DNA of 64,000 nucleotides from Bacillota bacterium (GCA_023436115.1 JAEZKQ010000010.1:1-64000), one strand, 5' to 3'. Counted from the first letter of the stretch, positions 1 to 7,797 are shown. Notes: generated by a model not told the origin, from the letters alone. Numbers and translations: made by a program.

Positions 1-40
1 TTATGGCTTTAGCCAATCGAGCACGCAAAACGTGCGAGAT

Positions 41-755
41 AAAAAACCACCCGCTTTGCGGGTGTGCAATAAAGGTTATACAAAAAATCACCTATCCGAT
101 AGTATAGGAATGTTCAAGTCTCTATACGTAGAAAGGAAAGGTGATTTAATGGCGAATAAAACAAATAGTCTGGCACATAAGAAATGGATGTGCAAATACC
201 ACATAATATTTACTCCAAAGTATAGGCGTAAAGCGATCTACAATCAATACAAAAGTAGTATGCGAGAAATACTGAAACAGTTATGTCAGTATAAGGGGAT
301 AGAAATAGTGGAAGGGCATCTAATGCCGGACCATGTCCACATGCTTGTAAGTATTCCGCCAAAGATGAGCGTATCAAGCTTTATGGGATATCTTAAAGGA
401 AAAAGTGCGCTGATGATGTTTGATAAACATGCAAATTTGAAATATAAATTTGGGAACAGGCACTTTTGGGCAGAAGGATATTATGTAAGTACAGTAGGGT
501 TAAACGAAGCAACCATAAGGAAATATATCGAAGAGCAGGAGAAGCATGATATAGCCTTGGATAAGCTGAGTGTAAAGGAGTACGAAGACCCCTTTAAAGG
601 GTAGTTGGTATTATGAACACTCCTTCAGGAGTGGCAAAAGTGGCAAAGGCATTAGAGGCTTGAACAAATGTGAAAGCCAGCGTCTTTAGGCGCTGGCCGG
701 TAACATGGGCTTATAGCCCTTGTGCAAACCACCCGTTGGACGGGTGGTTATGTTT
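41..755 (+). mobile_element. IS200/IS605-family element (IS200 type, tnpA only)
   Basis: A single Y1 transposase gene is flanked by short hairpins and has no terminal inverted repeats or accessory tnpB, the layout of IS200-type elements that move as single-stranded DNA. The left end carries a 7-bp hairpin (CACCCGC 48-54 with GCGGGTG 58-64). The right end carries hairpins at 618-633, 676-697, 707-719 and 727-749. The 727-749 stem (AACCACCCG with CGGGTGGTT) echoes the left hairpin. Exact cleavage sites cannot be set from one copy, so the boundaries are approximate. Confidence 0.75.
149..604 (+). CDS. tnpA: IS200-family transposase TnpA
   Basis: Small Y1 single-strand transposase, 151 residues, the usual size for IS200 TnpA. 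The HUH metal-binding motif is H62-V-H64 in MPDHVHML. The likely catalytic tyrosine is Y126 in TIRKYIEEQ, C-terminal as in the family. The ATG at 149 is chosen because AGGAAAGGTG sits just upstream and family members begin at this point; the open frame extends back to 32 without support. Such enzymes cut and rejoin single-stranded DNA at the subterminal hairpins as a dimer. The frame is intact, so the copy may be active. Confidence 0.9.
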   Translation: MANKTNSLAHKKWMCKYHIIFTPKYRRKAIYNQYKSSMREILKQLCQYKGIEIVEGHLMPDHVHMLVSIPPKMSVSSFMGYLKGKSALMMFDKHANLKYKFGNRHFWAEGYYVSTVGLNEATIRKYIEEQEKHDIALDKLSVKEYEDPFKG

Positions 756-760
756 TTTTT
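727..760 (+). terminator. Hairpin with T-run at IS200 right end
   Basis: A 9-bp stem (AACCACCCG 727-735, CGGGTGGTT 741-749) is followed by a run of T at 752-760. It doubles as the right subterminal hairpin of the IS200 element and a likely intrinsic terminator for tnpA. Confidence 0.55.
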
Positions 761-792
761 AAAAGCTACAAATATAAATCTTGAAGAAAAAA

Positions 793-1797
793 TCAACCTT
801 CATATTCTTCCAGCTCCACGTGTTTTTCCTGTTTGGCCGCTTCATAGGCCTCGAACACCGTCAGCTCGGGCGCGTCGGGCTTGGGCTGCGGCGTACAGCC
901 CTTCACTTGCATATCGTAAACCGCGAGCGCGTCGTCAGCGCGGTGGAAAAAGCTGCGGAACAGCTTAAAATAGCCTTTAGTTTTGGGCCCCACAAAATCA
1001 GGGGAAATGGCGGGATCAGCCAGTATTTTGTCAAACGCATAGCCGCCGTTTACGCGCAAGGGACGAAGGATGCCGAAGTTCACGGCATCCTTGGGGCAGT
1101 ACATCACGCAGCGCATACACATCGCGCAACGTCCTCCGAAACGGAACTTACCGTTTTCATAAGTGATATTGGCAGCAGGGCACGTTTTGACGCAGCGCAT
1201 GCACAGGCTGCATTTTTTCATTTTCACAGTATACAGCCGCCCGTTGAGCCATGCGCCAAACCACTCGATACGCATGCATAATGAGATCAAGCGGCGCGTT
1301 TTACTGAAACGGAATGTGTCACGGTCACCATTTAAAAGACGGACAGTCAGCAGCTTGCATAGCGCGTCGGTATAAAGCGTCATCTGCTTCACAAGACCAT
1401 CCTTATATCGGAAGAGAATATTGTACGGCATCAGAAGATGCGTATCCAGCACCACGTCAAAGCCTTTTTTCCTGAGTATATGGCAAAGCGAATAAGATGA
1501 CTCAGCGTTGATTCTAGCAGGCTCTCCAGATGTCTTGAATATAAACGCTTTATTGCTTTTGGCGACAGGCAGGCTGCGCACAAACCGCAGGAACATAAGC
1601 GGTGAATTAAATGCGTGGACGGGATAGCCGAAACCCACATAGTCGCAGTCGTCGGGAAGCGGTACGTTATCAAACGGATACCGCACCTCATAGATCTGCG
1701 TGCGGATATTGTCTGATTCAAGATGCGTTCGTATCATCTGCGCCGCTTTAAGCGTATGATAGGTACCGGTAAAAACATAGATGATGGCGTTGGGCAT
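793..1797 (-). CDS. EFR1-type flavodoxin/2[4Fe-4S] ferredoxin fusion
   Basis: 334 residues. The N-terminal half is a flavodoxin-like fold opening with YVFTGTYHTLKAA, which resembles the FMN phosphate loop. Residues about 195-245 carry two ferredoxin clusters, CSLCMRCVKTCP and CAMCMRCVMYCP, each with the CxxCxxCxxxCP spacing of a [4Fe-4S] site. Clostridial EFR1-family proteins share this order and probably shuttle electrons in the cytoplasm; the partner is unknown. The gene lies 20 bp after the SDR gene on the same strand and is likely co-transcribed. The charged C-terminal tail has no recognisable domain. Confidence 0.8.
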   Translation of the reverse strand: MPNAIIYVFTGTYHTLKAAQMIRTHLESDNIRTQIYEVRYPFDNVPLPDDCDYVGFGYPVHAFNSPLMFLRFVRSLPVAKSNKAFIFKTSGEPARINAESSYSLCHILRKKGFDVVLDTHLLMPYNILFRYKDGLVKQMTLYTDALCKLLTVRLLNGDRDTFRFSKTRRLISLCMRIEWFGAWLNGRLYTVKMKKCSLCMRCVKTCPAANITYENGKFRFGGRCAMCMRCVMYCPKDAVNFGILRPLRVNGGYAFDKILADPAISPDFVGPKTKGYFKLFRSFFHRADDALAVYDMQVKGCTPQPKPDAPELTVFEAYEAAKQEKHVELEEYEG

Positions 1798-1817
1798 GAG
1801 TGTCTCCTGCTTATTGT

Positions 1818-2810
1818 CTAGTCGTTGTCTGAAAACCTTTCGGGGTAACAGGCTTTCATGGTGTCTAATATGGCCTCTTTTATACCGCCGCGCCCGAAAC
1901 CGAGTGCATCCGCACTCTCGGAAGCGTCAAAATATAGATAGTCGGTAATAATGTCGCGCATCAGCGCTTTGGGCTCCAGGCCGCTTTCCAAACCCTTCTT
2001 GCACCAGCCTCTCTCAATAAACACGCCCGCGATGACCGCCATAAAGCGCGGAATGTTGACGATGCGTTTGGGCGTGCCCAGTGCCTCCATCATCATTTGC
2101 AGCATATCGTTGTAGGTGCGGTTTTCGTCGCCGATGGGGTATCGCCGTCCGTGCTCGCCCCGTTCCACTGCGCCGATGATGGCTTCGCCCACATGTCTTG
2201 CTGTGATCATGCTGGTGCCGCCCTTGGGGAAGTAGATCACGCGGTTTTCAGTGAACCTATCGAGCAGCACATCCTTCCATAAGGGGGTGCGCATGGGCAT
2301 ACTGCCGAAAATATACGGCAGCTCAAGTATCATCACGGCCATGGTGCCGCCACCTGCGGCAATAGCGCGCTGTGCCTGCTCCACGCGGCAGCGGATGTAC
2401 GGATGATGCTTGCTCAGCTCTTTGTGCGGCCAGAGCCTGTCAAAATACGCAAAATAAGAATTGAGTATGACACAGCGTTTAATGCCCGCAAATCTTGCCG
2501 CCGTGACGGTTTTCTCGCACGCCAGCACGAGCTTTTCATGGAAGAAATCATAAGCGGGCGCAGGGGGTACCACGCGGTCGTCCGGGCCTACGGCATAAAC
2601 AAGCGCGTCATAGCCCGAAAAGCGCCGTGTCAATTCTTTTTGAGAAAGCGTAAACACGTCGCCGTAGTCCACGCTGACCGCATCGGGATACCAGCCGGAA
2701 AGGTCGATATCCTTTACCGCCATAGCACTCACGGCGTGGTTCCTTTCCAGCGCGACAAGCACCGCATGATAGCCCAGAAGTCCCGTTCCGCCGACCACGA
2801 GAATTTTCAT
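1818..2810 (-). CDS. NAD-dependent epimerase/dehydratase family protein (extended SDR)
   Basis: 330 residues. The N-terminus (MKILVVGGTGLLGYHA) has the GxxGxxG dinucleotide-binding loop of extended short-chain dehydrogenases. The middle follows the NAD(P)-binding fold, with NSYFAY near residue 118 in place of a clear YxxxK catalytic pair, so it may be an atypical, non-catalytic or substrate-divergent SDR. It is the first gene of a two-gene minus-strand unit with the flavodoxin/ferredoxin protein. A shared redox role is possible, but the substrate cannot be inferred. Confidence 0.7.
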   Translation of the reverse strand: MKILVVGGTGLLGYHAVLVALERNHAVSAMAVKDIDLSGWYPDAVSVDYGDVFTLSQKELTRRFSGYDALVYAVGPDDRVVPPAPAYDFFHEKLVLACEKTVTAARFAGIKRCVILNSYFAYFDRLWPHKELSKHHPYIRCRVEQAQRAIAAGGGTMAVMILELPYIFGSMPMRTPLWKDVLLDRFTENRVIYFPKGGTSMITARHVGEAIIGAVERGEHGRRYPIGDENRTYNDMLQMMMEALGTPKRIVNIPRFMAVIAGVFIERGWCKKGLESGLEPKALMRDIITDYLYFDASESADALGFGRGGIKEAILDTMKACYPERFSDND

Positions 2811-2902
2811 GAATCGTCCTGCCTTTCAAAACAGTTTGAAATGAAGATTGTTAAAAATTCGTCAGCCCCGCTGTTGTCATACTTATTCGATTGTTTGCCA
2901 TC

Positions 2903-2908
2903 ATTATA
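2903..2908 (-). promoter_or_regulatory. Candidate -10 box for the SDR-EFR1 unit
   Basis: The minus strand reads TATAAT here, about 95 bases upstream of the SDR start codon. No convincing -35 box lies 17 bp further upstream, so the assignment is tentative. Confidence 0.35.
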
Positions 2909-3023
2909 CTGTGAGGACCGCTTTTTTTAAAGGTGAATTTGACTTGAGTCACTTTATAGGGGACGGTATTGATTGGTTAACCGGCGGATAAACTAAAAAC
3001 ATTAATATTAAGGAGGCAAAAAA

Positions 3024-3161
3024 ATGCCCAAAGACAGTCAGCCCGACAATAAGAAAGCCAGAAAAGAAAAAAGTAAGGGCCAAACGCCCATTACTTCGGA
3101 TGCCCATACCAATAGCAGCCGCACAACCAAGAAGCAGTCTGCGTATCGCGGAAACGTCTAA
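3024..3161 (+). CDS. Small basic hydrophilic protein of unknown function (45 aa)
   Basis: A 45-codon ORF with a strong ribosome binding site, AGGAGG at 3011-3016, seven bases before the ATG. The product starts MPKDSQPDNKKARKEKSKGQ, is rich in Lys, Ser, Thr and Asn, and has no membrane segment or cysteine. It is followed closely by a hairpin region. I do not recognise the family. The near-perfect Shine-Dalgarno is the main reason to believe it is translated. Small basic proteins of this kind are common in spore-formers, but no spore role can be claimed from sequence alone. Confidence 0.55.
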   Translation: MPKDSQPDNKKARKEKSKGQTPITSDAHTNSSRTTKKQSAYRGNV

Positions 3162-3209
3162 ATGAATCACTGACTCATAGCATGAGCTGTTATTTAGGGT
3201 GTTCGTTTG

Positions 3210-3218
3210 TGTTAGAAT
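3210..3218 (+). promoter_or_regulatory. Candidate extended -10 promoter (TGTTAGAAT)
   Basis: TG-n-TAGAAT resembles an extended -10 element. Transcription would begin near 3225 and meet the strong hairpin terminator at 3245-3266 almost at once, giving an RNA of roughly 40 nt or an attenuated longer RNA. No -35 box is evident. Confidence 0.3.
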
Positions 3219-3244
3219 GGTATGGGAATCCCCCTCCGGAGGAG

Positions 3245-3266
3245 GCGGCTGGTTAAGCCGCTTTTT
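3245..3266 (+). terminator. Intrinsic terminator
   Basis: GCGGCT (3245-3250), loop GGTTA, AGCCGC (3256-3261), then five T. It could end the transcript of the 45-aa gene or of a short RNA starting near 3225. Confidence 0.65.
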
Positions 3267-3430
3267 CGCAAGTGCAGTGAGTAACTGCAGGGCAAAGCAA
3301 CGGCAAGTACGATAAGGGAACAAAAGAATTAACGATAAGTAAAAAATTGCATAAGCACAAAACTAGATAGGGTAACAAATGTATATGGGGAAGAGCCGCT
3401 TCGGCTACCCCCCGGGCGGTTCTTTTCGGT
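3267..3430 (+). ncRNA. Gene-free stretch with hairpins; possible structured RNA
   Basis: No credible ORF occurs between the 45-aa gene and the MFS leader. The segment has a small hairpin (TGCAGT-GAGTA-ACTGCA near 3275) and ends in a long terminator-like stem. It could be an untranslated structured RNA, but I could not match it to a named riboswitch or sRNA class; treat it as a candidate only. Confidence 0.2.
3390..3426 (+). terminator. Terminator-like hairpin
   Basis: GAAGAGCCGC (3390-3399) pairs with GCGGTTCTTT (3416-3425) through about ten pairs including G-U wobbles, with T at 3423-3426. It separates the gene-free stretch from the MFS transcription unit. Confidence 0.5.
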
Positions 3431-3534
3431 TTTATATTAATGCGGTTCCTAAAACACAAACCAAAAACAAGACATTAAACTGAGCCTATGGGGAGCAGAT
3501 AAGAAAAACATGCGTTTCCTCATTTTACCTTATG

Positions 3535-3543
3535 TGATATAAT
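3535..3543 (+). promoter_or_regulatory. Extended -10 promoter for the leader peptide-MFS unit
   Basis: TGATATAAT matches the extended -10 consensus (TGnTATAAT). Initiation near 3550 would leave a short 5' end, then the leader ORF ribosome binding site at 3558-3563. The -35 region is weak, as allowed for extended -10 promoters. Confidence 0.6.
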
Positions 3544-3568
3544 GTATTATCAAATATAAGGAGCACCC

Positions 3569-3604
3569 ATGTTTATATTAAGCTTTATGGACACAGGCCA
3601 ATAA
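3569..3604 (+). CDS. Leader peptide of an MFS attenuator (11 aa)
   Basis: An 11-residue ORF, MFILSFMDTGQ, starts at ATG 3569, preceded by ATAAGGAG at 3556-3563, and ends with TAA 3602-3604. It sits between a clear extended -10 promoter and a set of alternative hairpins that end in the ribosome binding site of the MFS gene. This layout matches drug-sensing leader peptides of erm, cat and related resistance genes, where a stalled ribosome refolds the mRNA. The peptide does not match a stalling motif I know, so the inducer is unknown. Translation is inferred from the ribosome binding site and context. Confidence 0.55.
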   Translation: MFILSFMDTGQ

Positions 3605-3631
3605 CACCATCTATATAAATGGTTAGACTTC

Positions 3632-3727
3632 AGCCGAAAAGCACAGTGCTTCGCGGCTTATTGTGTTTCTATTCGAGCACCTCCGTTTCGCTCTTTCGTC
3701 AACCACAAACAAAATTTTATCGGAGGT
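3632..3727 (+). promoter_or_regulatory. Translational attenuator with ribosome-binding-site sequestering hairpin
   Basis: Several mutually exclusive pairings are visible. Stem A: AGCCG (3632-3636) with CGGCT (3654-3658), enclosing AAGCA (3639-3643) with TGCTT (3647-3651). Alternative stem B: GTGCTTCG (3646-3653) with CGAGCAC (3674-3680), one T bulged. Stem C: ACCTCCG (3679-3685) is an exact complement of CGGAGGT (3721-3727), the MFS gene's Shine-Dalgarno. B and C overlap at 3679-3680, so they compete. A ribosome paused on the leader ORF could shift the balance and free the site. Confidence 0.6.
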
Positions 3728-3735
3728 TACACATA

Positions 3736-4929
3736 ATGAAAAGAAAACTCAAGATATTTTATTTGCATGGCTTTTTCAGAGAGTTCGTTTTGCTTTATCC
3801 TGTTTATATGCTCATGTTCGAGTCCAAAGGCTTGTCCATGCTTGAAATATCGTCTCTGCTGATGATATGGAGCGTTCCCGTCTTTTTGCTGGAGATTCCT
3901 TCGGGAATATTGGCGGATGTGTGGAGCAGGAAAAACATGATCGTATTGGGCACCGTGCTGAAACTGATCGGTTTTATTCTGTGGCTTTTCGCGCAGGATT
4001 TTATGCTCTTTGCCGCCGGCTTTATTTTCTGGGGCTTGCAGGAGGCATTCTGTTCAGGAAGCAGCGAAGCTCTGCTTTTTGATATGCTCAAGGAACACGA
4101 AATGGATCATGAGTATGAAAGATATGCCGGACGGTTTCGCTTTTTCTGCGGAGTTTCCGCAGCATTGTCTATGGCGCTGGGCGGATTTGTGGCTGCTGTC
4201 GGATTCGATGTGGCGGCTCTCTTATCCGTCGCATCAATCGGGCTGTCCGTTATATTCGCGCTGCTGCTCAAGGATGCCAGAAAAGCGGAATGTGATGCGA
4301 TAACATGGCGCTATTATTTTGGCCAAATAAAAACAGGTATCAAATTTTCGAAAAATAACGCGAAGCTGACCGTGTTGATAGCGTTTTGCACGCTTATCGC
4401 TGTGGTTCCGGGTGTTTTGGAGGAGTACGATCAGGTTTATGCCCAAAGAGTCGGTTTGTCCTTGGGCTGGATAGGCGTGTGGGGCGCGATACGCACCGGG
4501 CTGGAGTCTTTAGGAAGCTGGTTCGCACACAAGGTCAAACGGCTTTTCGCAACTGTGAACGGTCTCCTTGTACTGGCCGTCTTAGCCGATTTGCTGCTCT
4601 TTATTTCGGTTTATATCAATGCAATTTATATGCTTCCCGTTTACGGCTTGTTTTATATGCTGGCTTCCTGTGGCATTGTGCTCGCAGAAGGACGCATACA
4701 GCGGCTGACAGACTCATCACAGCGGGCCACGGTACTGTCTGTCAATTCACTGCTTATCAACCTCTCCGGCTTTGTATTGTTGCTGGGTTTCGGTGGCATC
4801 AGTGAGCAGTGGGACATTCGGACGGCCTTTTTGGCCATGGCTGTTTTTACCGTAGTGATGGTATTACCGTTGGCAATAGCGCATAAAGCCGTCGAGAAAC
4901 AAGAAAAGAATGAGCATCACGCCGCTTAA
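3736..4929 (+). CDS. MFS transporter, probable drug exporter
   Basis: 397 residues, with about twelve hydrophobic segments. The loop after TM2 ([16 protein letters not shown]) fits the MFS motif-A region. The start at 3736 is chosen because CGGAGGT at 3721-3727 precedes it by eight bases; the longer open frame from 3619 would read through the attenuator hairpins. A transporter placed behind a leader peptide and a hairpin that hides its ribosome binding site suggests induction by an antibiotic that stalls ribosomes, hence a role in resistance. This is inferred from the control region; the protein sequence itself does not reveal the substrate. Confidence 0.75.
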   Translation: MKRKLKIFYLHGFFREFVLLYPVYMLMFESKGLSMLEISSLLMIWSVPVFLLEIPSGILADVWSRKNMIVLGTVLKLIGFILWLFAQDFMLFAAGFIFWGLQEAFCSGSSEALLFDMLKEHEMDHEYERYAGRFRFFCGVSAALSMALGGFVAAVGFDVAALLSVASIGLSVIFALLLKDARKAECDAITWRYYFGQIKTGIKFSKNNAKLTVLIAFCTLIAVVPGVLEEYDQVYAQRVGLSLGWIGVWGAIRTGLESLGSWFAHKVKRLFATVNGLLVLAVLADLLLFISVYINAIYMLPVYGLFYMLASCGIVLAEGRIQRLTDSSQRATVLSVNSLLINLSGFVLLLGFGGISEQWDIRTAFLAMAVFTVVMVLPLAIAHKAVEKQEKNEHHAA

Positions 4930-4988
4930 AAGGGTTTACAGCGATGTTCAATCCCGCTATGATGATAACAAAAGGTGAGCGGAGGCTT

Positions 4989-5408
4989 ATGATGAAAAGT
5001 TATCGTAAAGTGCTGACACTGAATATCAAAAAAAGACGTGAGTTTATCAATATCACACCTCAGGTAGAGGCGGCGCTTGCCGAAAGCGGTATCAGCGAGG
5101 GGCTGTGTCTGGTCAACGCCATGCATATCACCGCAAGCGTATTTATCAACGACGACGAGCCCGGTCTGCACGCTGATTTTGAACGGTGGCTGGAACGGCT
5201 TGCGCCCGAGAAGCCATATGAACAGTATGCTCACAACGGCTTTGAAGACAACGCGGATGCGCATTTGAAACGTACGGTGATGGGCCGGGAGGTGGTCGTT
5301 GCGGTGTCGAAAGCAAAACTGGATTTTGGCCCATGGGAGCAGATTTTCTATGGTGAGTTCGACGGTATGCGTCAGAAACGCGTCCTTATCAAAATCATCG
5401 GCGAATAA
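4989..5408 (+). CDS. YjbQ/UPF0047 family protein
   Basis: 139 residues, the usual length for the family. Conserved blocks are [14 protein letters not shown] near residue 40, a central [14 protein letters not shown] segment and [13 protein letters not shown] near the C-terminus. Members are often annotated as secondary thiamine-phosphate synthase because they can supply that activity in Escherichia coli; the native role is unsettled. The start at 4989 follows CGGAGG; a second ATG follows directly at 4992. A clear terminator lies after the stop, so the gene may be monocistronic or read from the MFS promoter 60 bp upstream. Confidence 0.85.
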   Translation: MMKSYRKVLTLNIKKRREFINITPQVEAALAESGISEGLCLVNAMHITASVFINDDEPGLHADFERWLERLAPEKPYEQYAHNGFEDNADAHLKRTVMGREVVVAVSKAKLDFGPWEQIFYGEFDGMRQKRVLIKIIGE

Positions 5409-5426
5409 TAATGACAGTTCTTAAAA

Positions 5427-5457
5427 GGGAGCCCATCAGCAGTAGGGCTCCTTTTTT
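5427..5457 (+). terminator. Intrinsic terminator after yjbQ-like gene
   Basis: GGAGCCC (5428-5434) and GGGCTCC (5445-5451) form a 7-bp GC-rich stem followed by six T. Confidence 0.9.
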
Positions 5458-5463
5458 GTTGTC

Positions 5464-5500
5464 TTGACAAATTGATTATTGACAACTACAATAGTAGTTG
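5464..5500 (+). promoter_or_regulatory. Sigma-A promoter with overlapping BlaI-type operator
   Basis: TTGACA (5464-5469), 17-bp spacer, TACAAT (5487-5492). A perfect 7-bp inverted repeat, CAACTAC (5483-5489) AATA GTAGTTG (5494-5500), covers the -10 box. Its ACTACA-n-TGTAGT-like core resembles operators of the BlaI/MecI/CopY family, so the downstream repressor probably shuts off its own promoter. Confidence 0.8.
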
Positions 5501-5547
5501 ACGGATTTAACGGGGAGTTATAAATGAGTTAAGAAGGGGAGATGGGA

Positions 5548-5928
5548 ATGGAACTTAAGTCATTAACAAAGCCGGAGTGGGCGGTGATGTCGGCCCTGTG
5601 GCAGAAGTCGCCGCAAACGATGTCGGGCATTATACGGACTATGGGCGATAAAATGGACTGGAAATATAACACGTACGCGACATATGTGAAGCGTTTGTGC
5701 AACAAAGGTCTCATAGGTTTTGATGTGCTGGGGCGGGATAATTTTTATTATCCTAACGTTCCCGAAGACCAGTGCATCATGGCAGAAAGCAAAAACATAC
5801 TCGAAAAGCTAAGTGACGCATCCGCAAAGGCCCTGCTGGTATGCATGATTAAAGACTCAAAACTGTCTGTAAGTGACTGTGATGAGCTTTCGGAGCTGCT
5901 GGAAAAGCTCAAAAATGAGAACGCATAA
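5548..5928 (+). CDS. BlaI/MecI/CopY family transcriptional repressor
   Basis: 126 residues. The N-terminal winged helix (LTKPEWAVMSALWQKSPQT) has the family's Glu-Trp dipeptide and spacing; the C-terminal acidic helices fit the dimerisation region. ATG 5548 is preferred to ATG 5542 because AAGGGGAG at 5534-5541 is correctly spaced only for the former. Such repressors usually control beta-lactamase or copper genes together with a BlaR1 sensor protease, but no sensor or obvious target is adjacent. The only visible target is its own operator. The downstream VanW gene is more than 150 bp away. Confidence 0.85.
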   Translation: MELKSLTKPEWAVMSALWQKSPQTMSGIIRTMGDKMDWKYNTYATYVKRLCNKGLIGFDVLGRDNFYYPNVPEDQCIMAESKNILEKLSDASAKALLVCMIKDSKLSVSDCDELSELLEKLKNENA

Positions 5929-6083
5929 AACACTTTGCCAAGCCTGAAGCAAAAAATGCTCCGCATATCGCCACCGCATTAAGTCATATAAGCTTGTGAT
6001 TATATAAAAAAAATAAATTGGTTCATTTTTGATTAAAATCAATCCTTTTTGGCAATGAATCAATAGACGAAAGGATTACAAAG

Positions 6084-7646
6084 ATGATGAAAAGAGCTTA
6101 TAAAAAGCGCCGTTTTATTTGGGGCGCCGGGATTTTTGTTGTGTTGGCAGCGCTTGCGGTGCTGGGTATTTATCTGTTTAAAAACAACACGCTTTCGCCG
6201 CAGCAGTGGGAAGAGCTTTATGCCACAGGTACATATCATGACGGCATTACCATAGACGGTATCGATGTTGGCGGCATGACGATGGCGCAGGCCGTGGAAG
6301 CAGTGGATGCGGATATGCAAAAAAGGCTGGATGAGGTCGGTGTCACGATCGATTATAACGGAAAGCAGTTTGCACTTGCCCGTGATGATTTTGAGATATC
6401 CGATAATATTGAAGCCGTGGTCAAAGAGGCCTTCTGTGTGGCGCGCGAGGGCAGCGAGGTGGAAAAACAGAACAAAATCGCAGAGATTAAAAACTCGGGT
6501 CTTGCTTTTTATACGGAGTTCACCGTGGATACGGAACCTGCCAAGCCGCGCCTCTCTCAGATCGCGGCCGGGATCGACGCGCCTGCCAAAGATGCGCAAG
6601 TGCAAATCAACAAAGATGACAGGGAAAACCGGTTTACCTATATCGATGAGCAAACAGGCCTGAAGGTCGATCAGGAAGCGCTTTATGCTGCCGTATCGCA
6701 GCAAATCGACAGCAAAGAATACGGTACGGTTAAGGTACCCGTGAATGTCCAGCAGCCTGCCGTAACAAAGGCAGAGCTGATGGCAAACATGGTATTGCGC
6801 GCATCCGCGAGTACATCGTTTAAGAAATCGCCGTATAACCGTGAATCACGCGTTAACAATATTAAGAAAGCGGTTGGGCTTATAAACGGATATGCGCTGG
6901 CCCCGGGCGAGGAATTCTCCACCAACACGGTGCTGGGTCCGCGGACTTATAGTCTGGGCTGGGAACCGGCTCCGGCCGTGGTTCGCGGCGGCAGCGAGGA
7001 TCAGGCGGGCGGCGGCGTTTGCCAAGTATCCACCACGATGTATACTGCCGTATTAAAGGCCGATCTGGAAATCGTGAGCCGGCGCGGACACTCTATCAAG
7101 CTGGGTTATGTGGACGGCGGTCTTGACGCCACAATCGATACCAACAATATCGACTTTATATATAAAAACAATACGCAGCATACCGTCTATATCTTCTGCT
7201 GGGTGGAAGGTTCGAAAAAGAAGGTCAACTTTGAAATTTACGGAGAGCCATTCCCGGAAGCGTATGACGAGATACGCTTAAGTTCGCAGCTTGTGCAGAC
7301 GTTAAAGCCGGACGGAGAGATGCTTGTAACCATTGATAACACCAAAGCACCGGGCTATACGGAAGAAGTGGTGAAACGGCGCGAAGGCTACATTTATGTC
7401 TCATACAAACATTATTACAAGGACGGCAAAGAGGTGGGAGAGCCGAAGAAGATCGCTGAGACGAAATATAAACCTTACGCGGGGGAGAGCATCGTAGGCC
7501 CGAAGCTTATAACGGAGCCGCTCCCGACTGATGATGGCACACAGACCGTAACAAACCCGGATGCGACGGATGACGGCACACAGCCCGTAACAAACCCGGA
7601 TGCGACGGACGACGGCACGCAGCCCGTAATAAACCCGGCGCCGTAA
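6084..7646 (+). CDS. VanW family protein with C-terminal tandem repeats
   Basis: 520 residues. A cytoplasmic basic start is followed by one membrane anchor (residues about 12-32), so most of the protein lies outside the cell. A putative peptidoglycan-binding region precedes the VanW domain (roughly 240-380, with GGVCQVSTTMYTAVL). The C-terminus ends in three 13-residue repeats of the form TDDGTQPVTNPDA. VanW proteins occur in vancomycin clusters and widely in Clostridia outside them; their activity is unknown, and no van genes are nearby. A terminator follows the stop. Confidence 0.85.
   Translation: MMKRAYKKRRFIWGAGIFVVLAALAVLGIYLFKNNTLSPQQWEELYATGTYHDGITIDGIDVGGMTMAQAVEAVDADMQKRLDEVGVTIDYNGKQFALARDDFEISDNIEAVVKEAFCVAREGSEVEKQNKIAEIKNSGLAFYTEFTVDTEPAKPRLSQIAAGIDAPAKDAQVQINKDDRENRFTYIDEQTGLKVDQEALYAAVSQQIDSKEYGTVKVPVNVQQPAVTKAELMANMVLRASASTSFKKSPYNRESRVNNIKKAVGLINGYALAPGEEFSTNTVLGPRTYSLGWEPAPAVVRGGSEDQAGGGVCQVSTTMYTAVLKADLEIVSRRGHSIKLGYVDGGLDATIDTNNIDFIYKNNTQHTVYIFCWVEGSKKKVNFEIYGEPFPEAYDEIRLSSQLVQTLKPDGEMLVTIDNTKAPGYTEEVVKRREGYIYVSYKHYYKDGKEVGEPKKIAETKYKPYAGESIVGPKLITEPLPTDDGTQTVTNPDATDDGTQPVTNPDATDDGTQPVINPAP
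7527..7643 (+). repeat. Three 39-bp in-frame tandem repeats (VanW tail)
   Basis: Three consecutive 39-bp units encode 13-residue repeats (TDDGTQTVTNPDA, TDDGTQPVTNPDA, TDDGTQPVINPAP). The DNA copies are nearly identical, which suggests recent expansion by slippage and likely copy-number variation between strains. Confidence 0.9.
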
Positions 7647-7688
7647 GAGTCGGTGCCTGCCGCATAATAGCAAAAATACCGAACACAC

Positions 7689-7722
7689 AACCAGTCATGC
7701 GTCAACTGCTTGGCTGGTTTTT
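7689..7722 (+). terminator. Intrinsic terminator after VanW gene
   Basis: AACCAGTCA (7689-7697) pairs with TGGCTGGTT (7711-7719), nine pairs with one wobble, then a T-run. Confidence 0.8.
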
Positions 7723-7768
7723 ATATTGTCATAAAAACAAAGCTTTTGCGTTAATGGCTAAATATGCA

Positions 7769-7797
7769 TTGAAAATGTGCGCCTTGTGGGATATAAT
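7769..7797 (+). promoter_or_regulatory. Sigma-A promoter of the phosphofructokinase gene
   Basis: TTGAAA (7769-7774), 17-bp spacer, TATAAT (7792-7797), about 43 bases before the start codon. Confidence 0.7.

Noticed and set aside
3267..3430. Cyclic-di-GMP or other named riboswitch
   Set aside because: GGGCAAAG and ACGGCAAG looked suggestive, but the stems and order of a GEMM riboswitch are not present and no downstream gene lies close enough.
3619..3735. 39-residue N-terminal extension of the first MFS protein
   Set aside because: It would translate the attenuator hairpins; the Shine-Dalgarno and membrane-protein start support 3736.
7527..7643. CRISPR-like array
   Set aside because: The repeats are contiguous in-frame coding repeats without spacers.
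6084..7646. Vancomycin resistance cluster
   Set aside because: VanW is alone; no vanH, vanA/B ligase, vanX or two-component genes are present.
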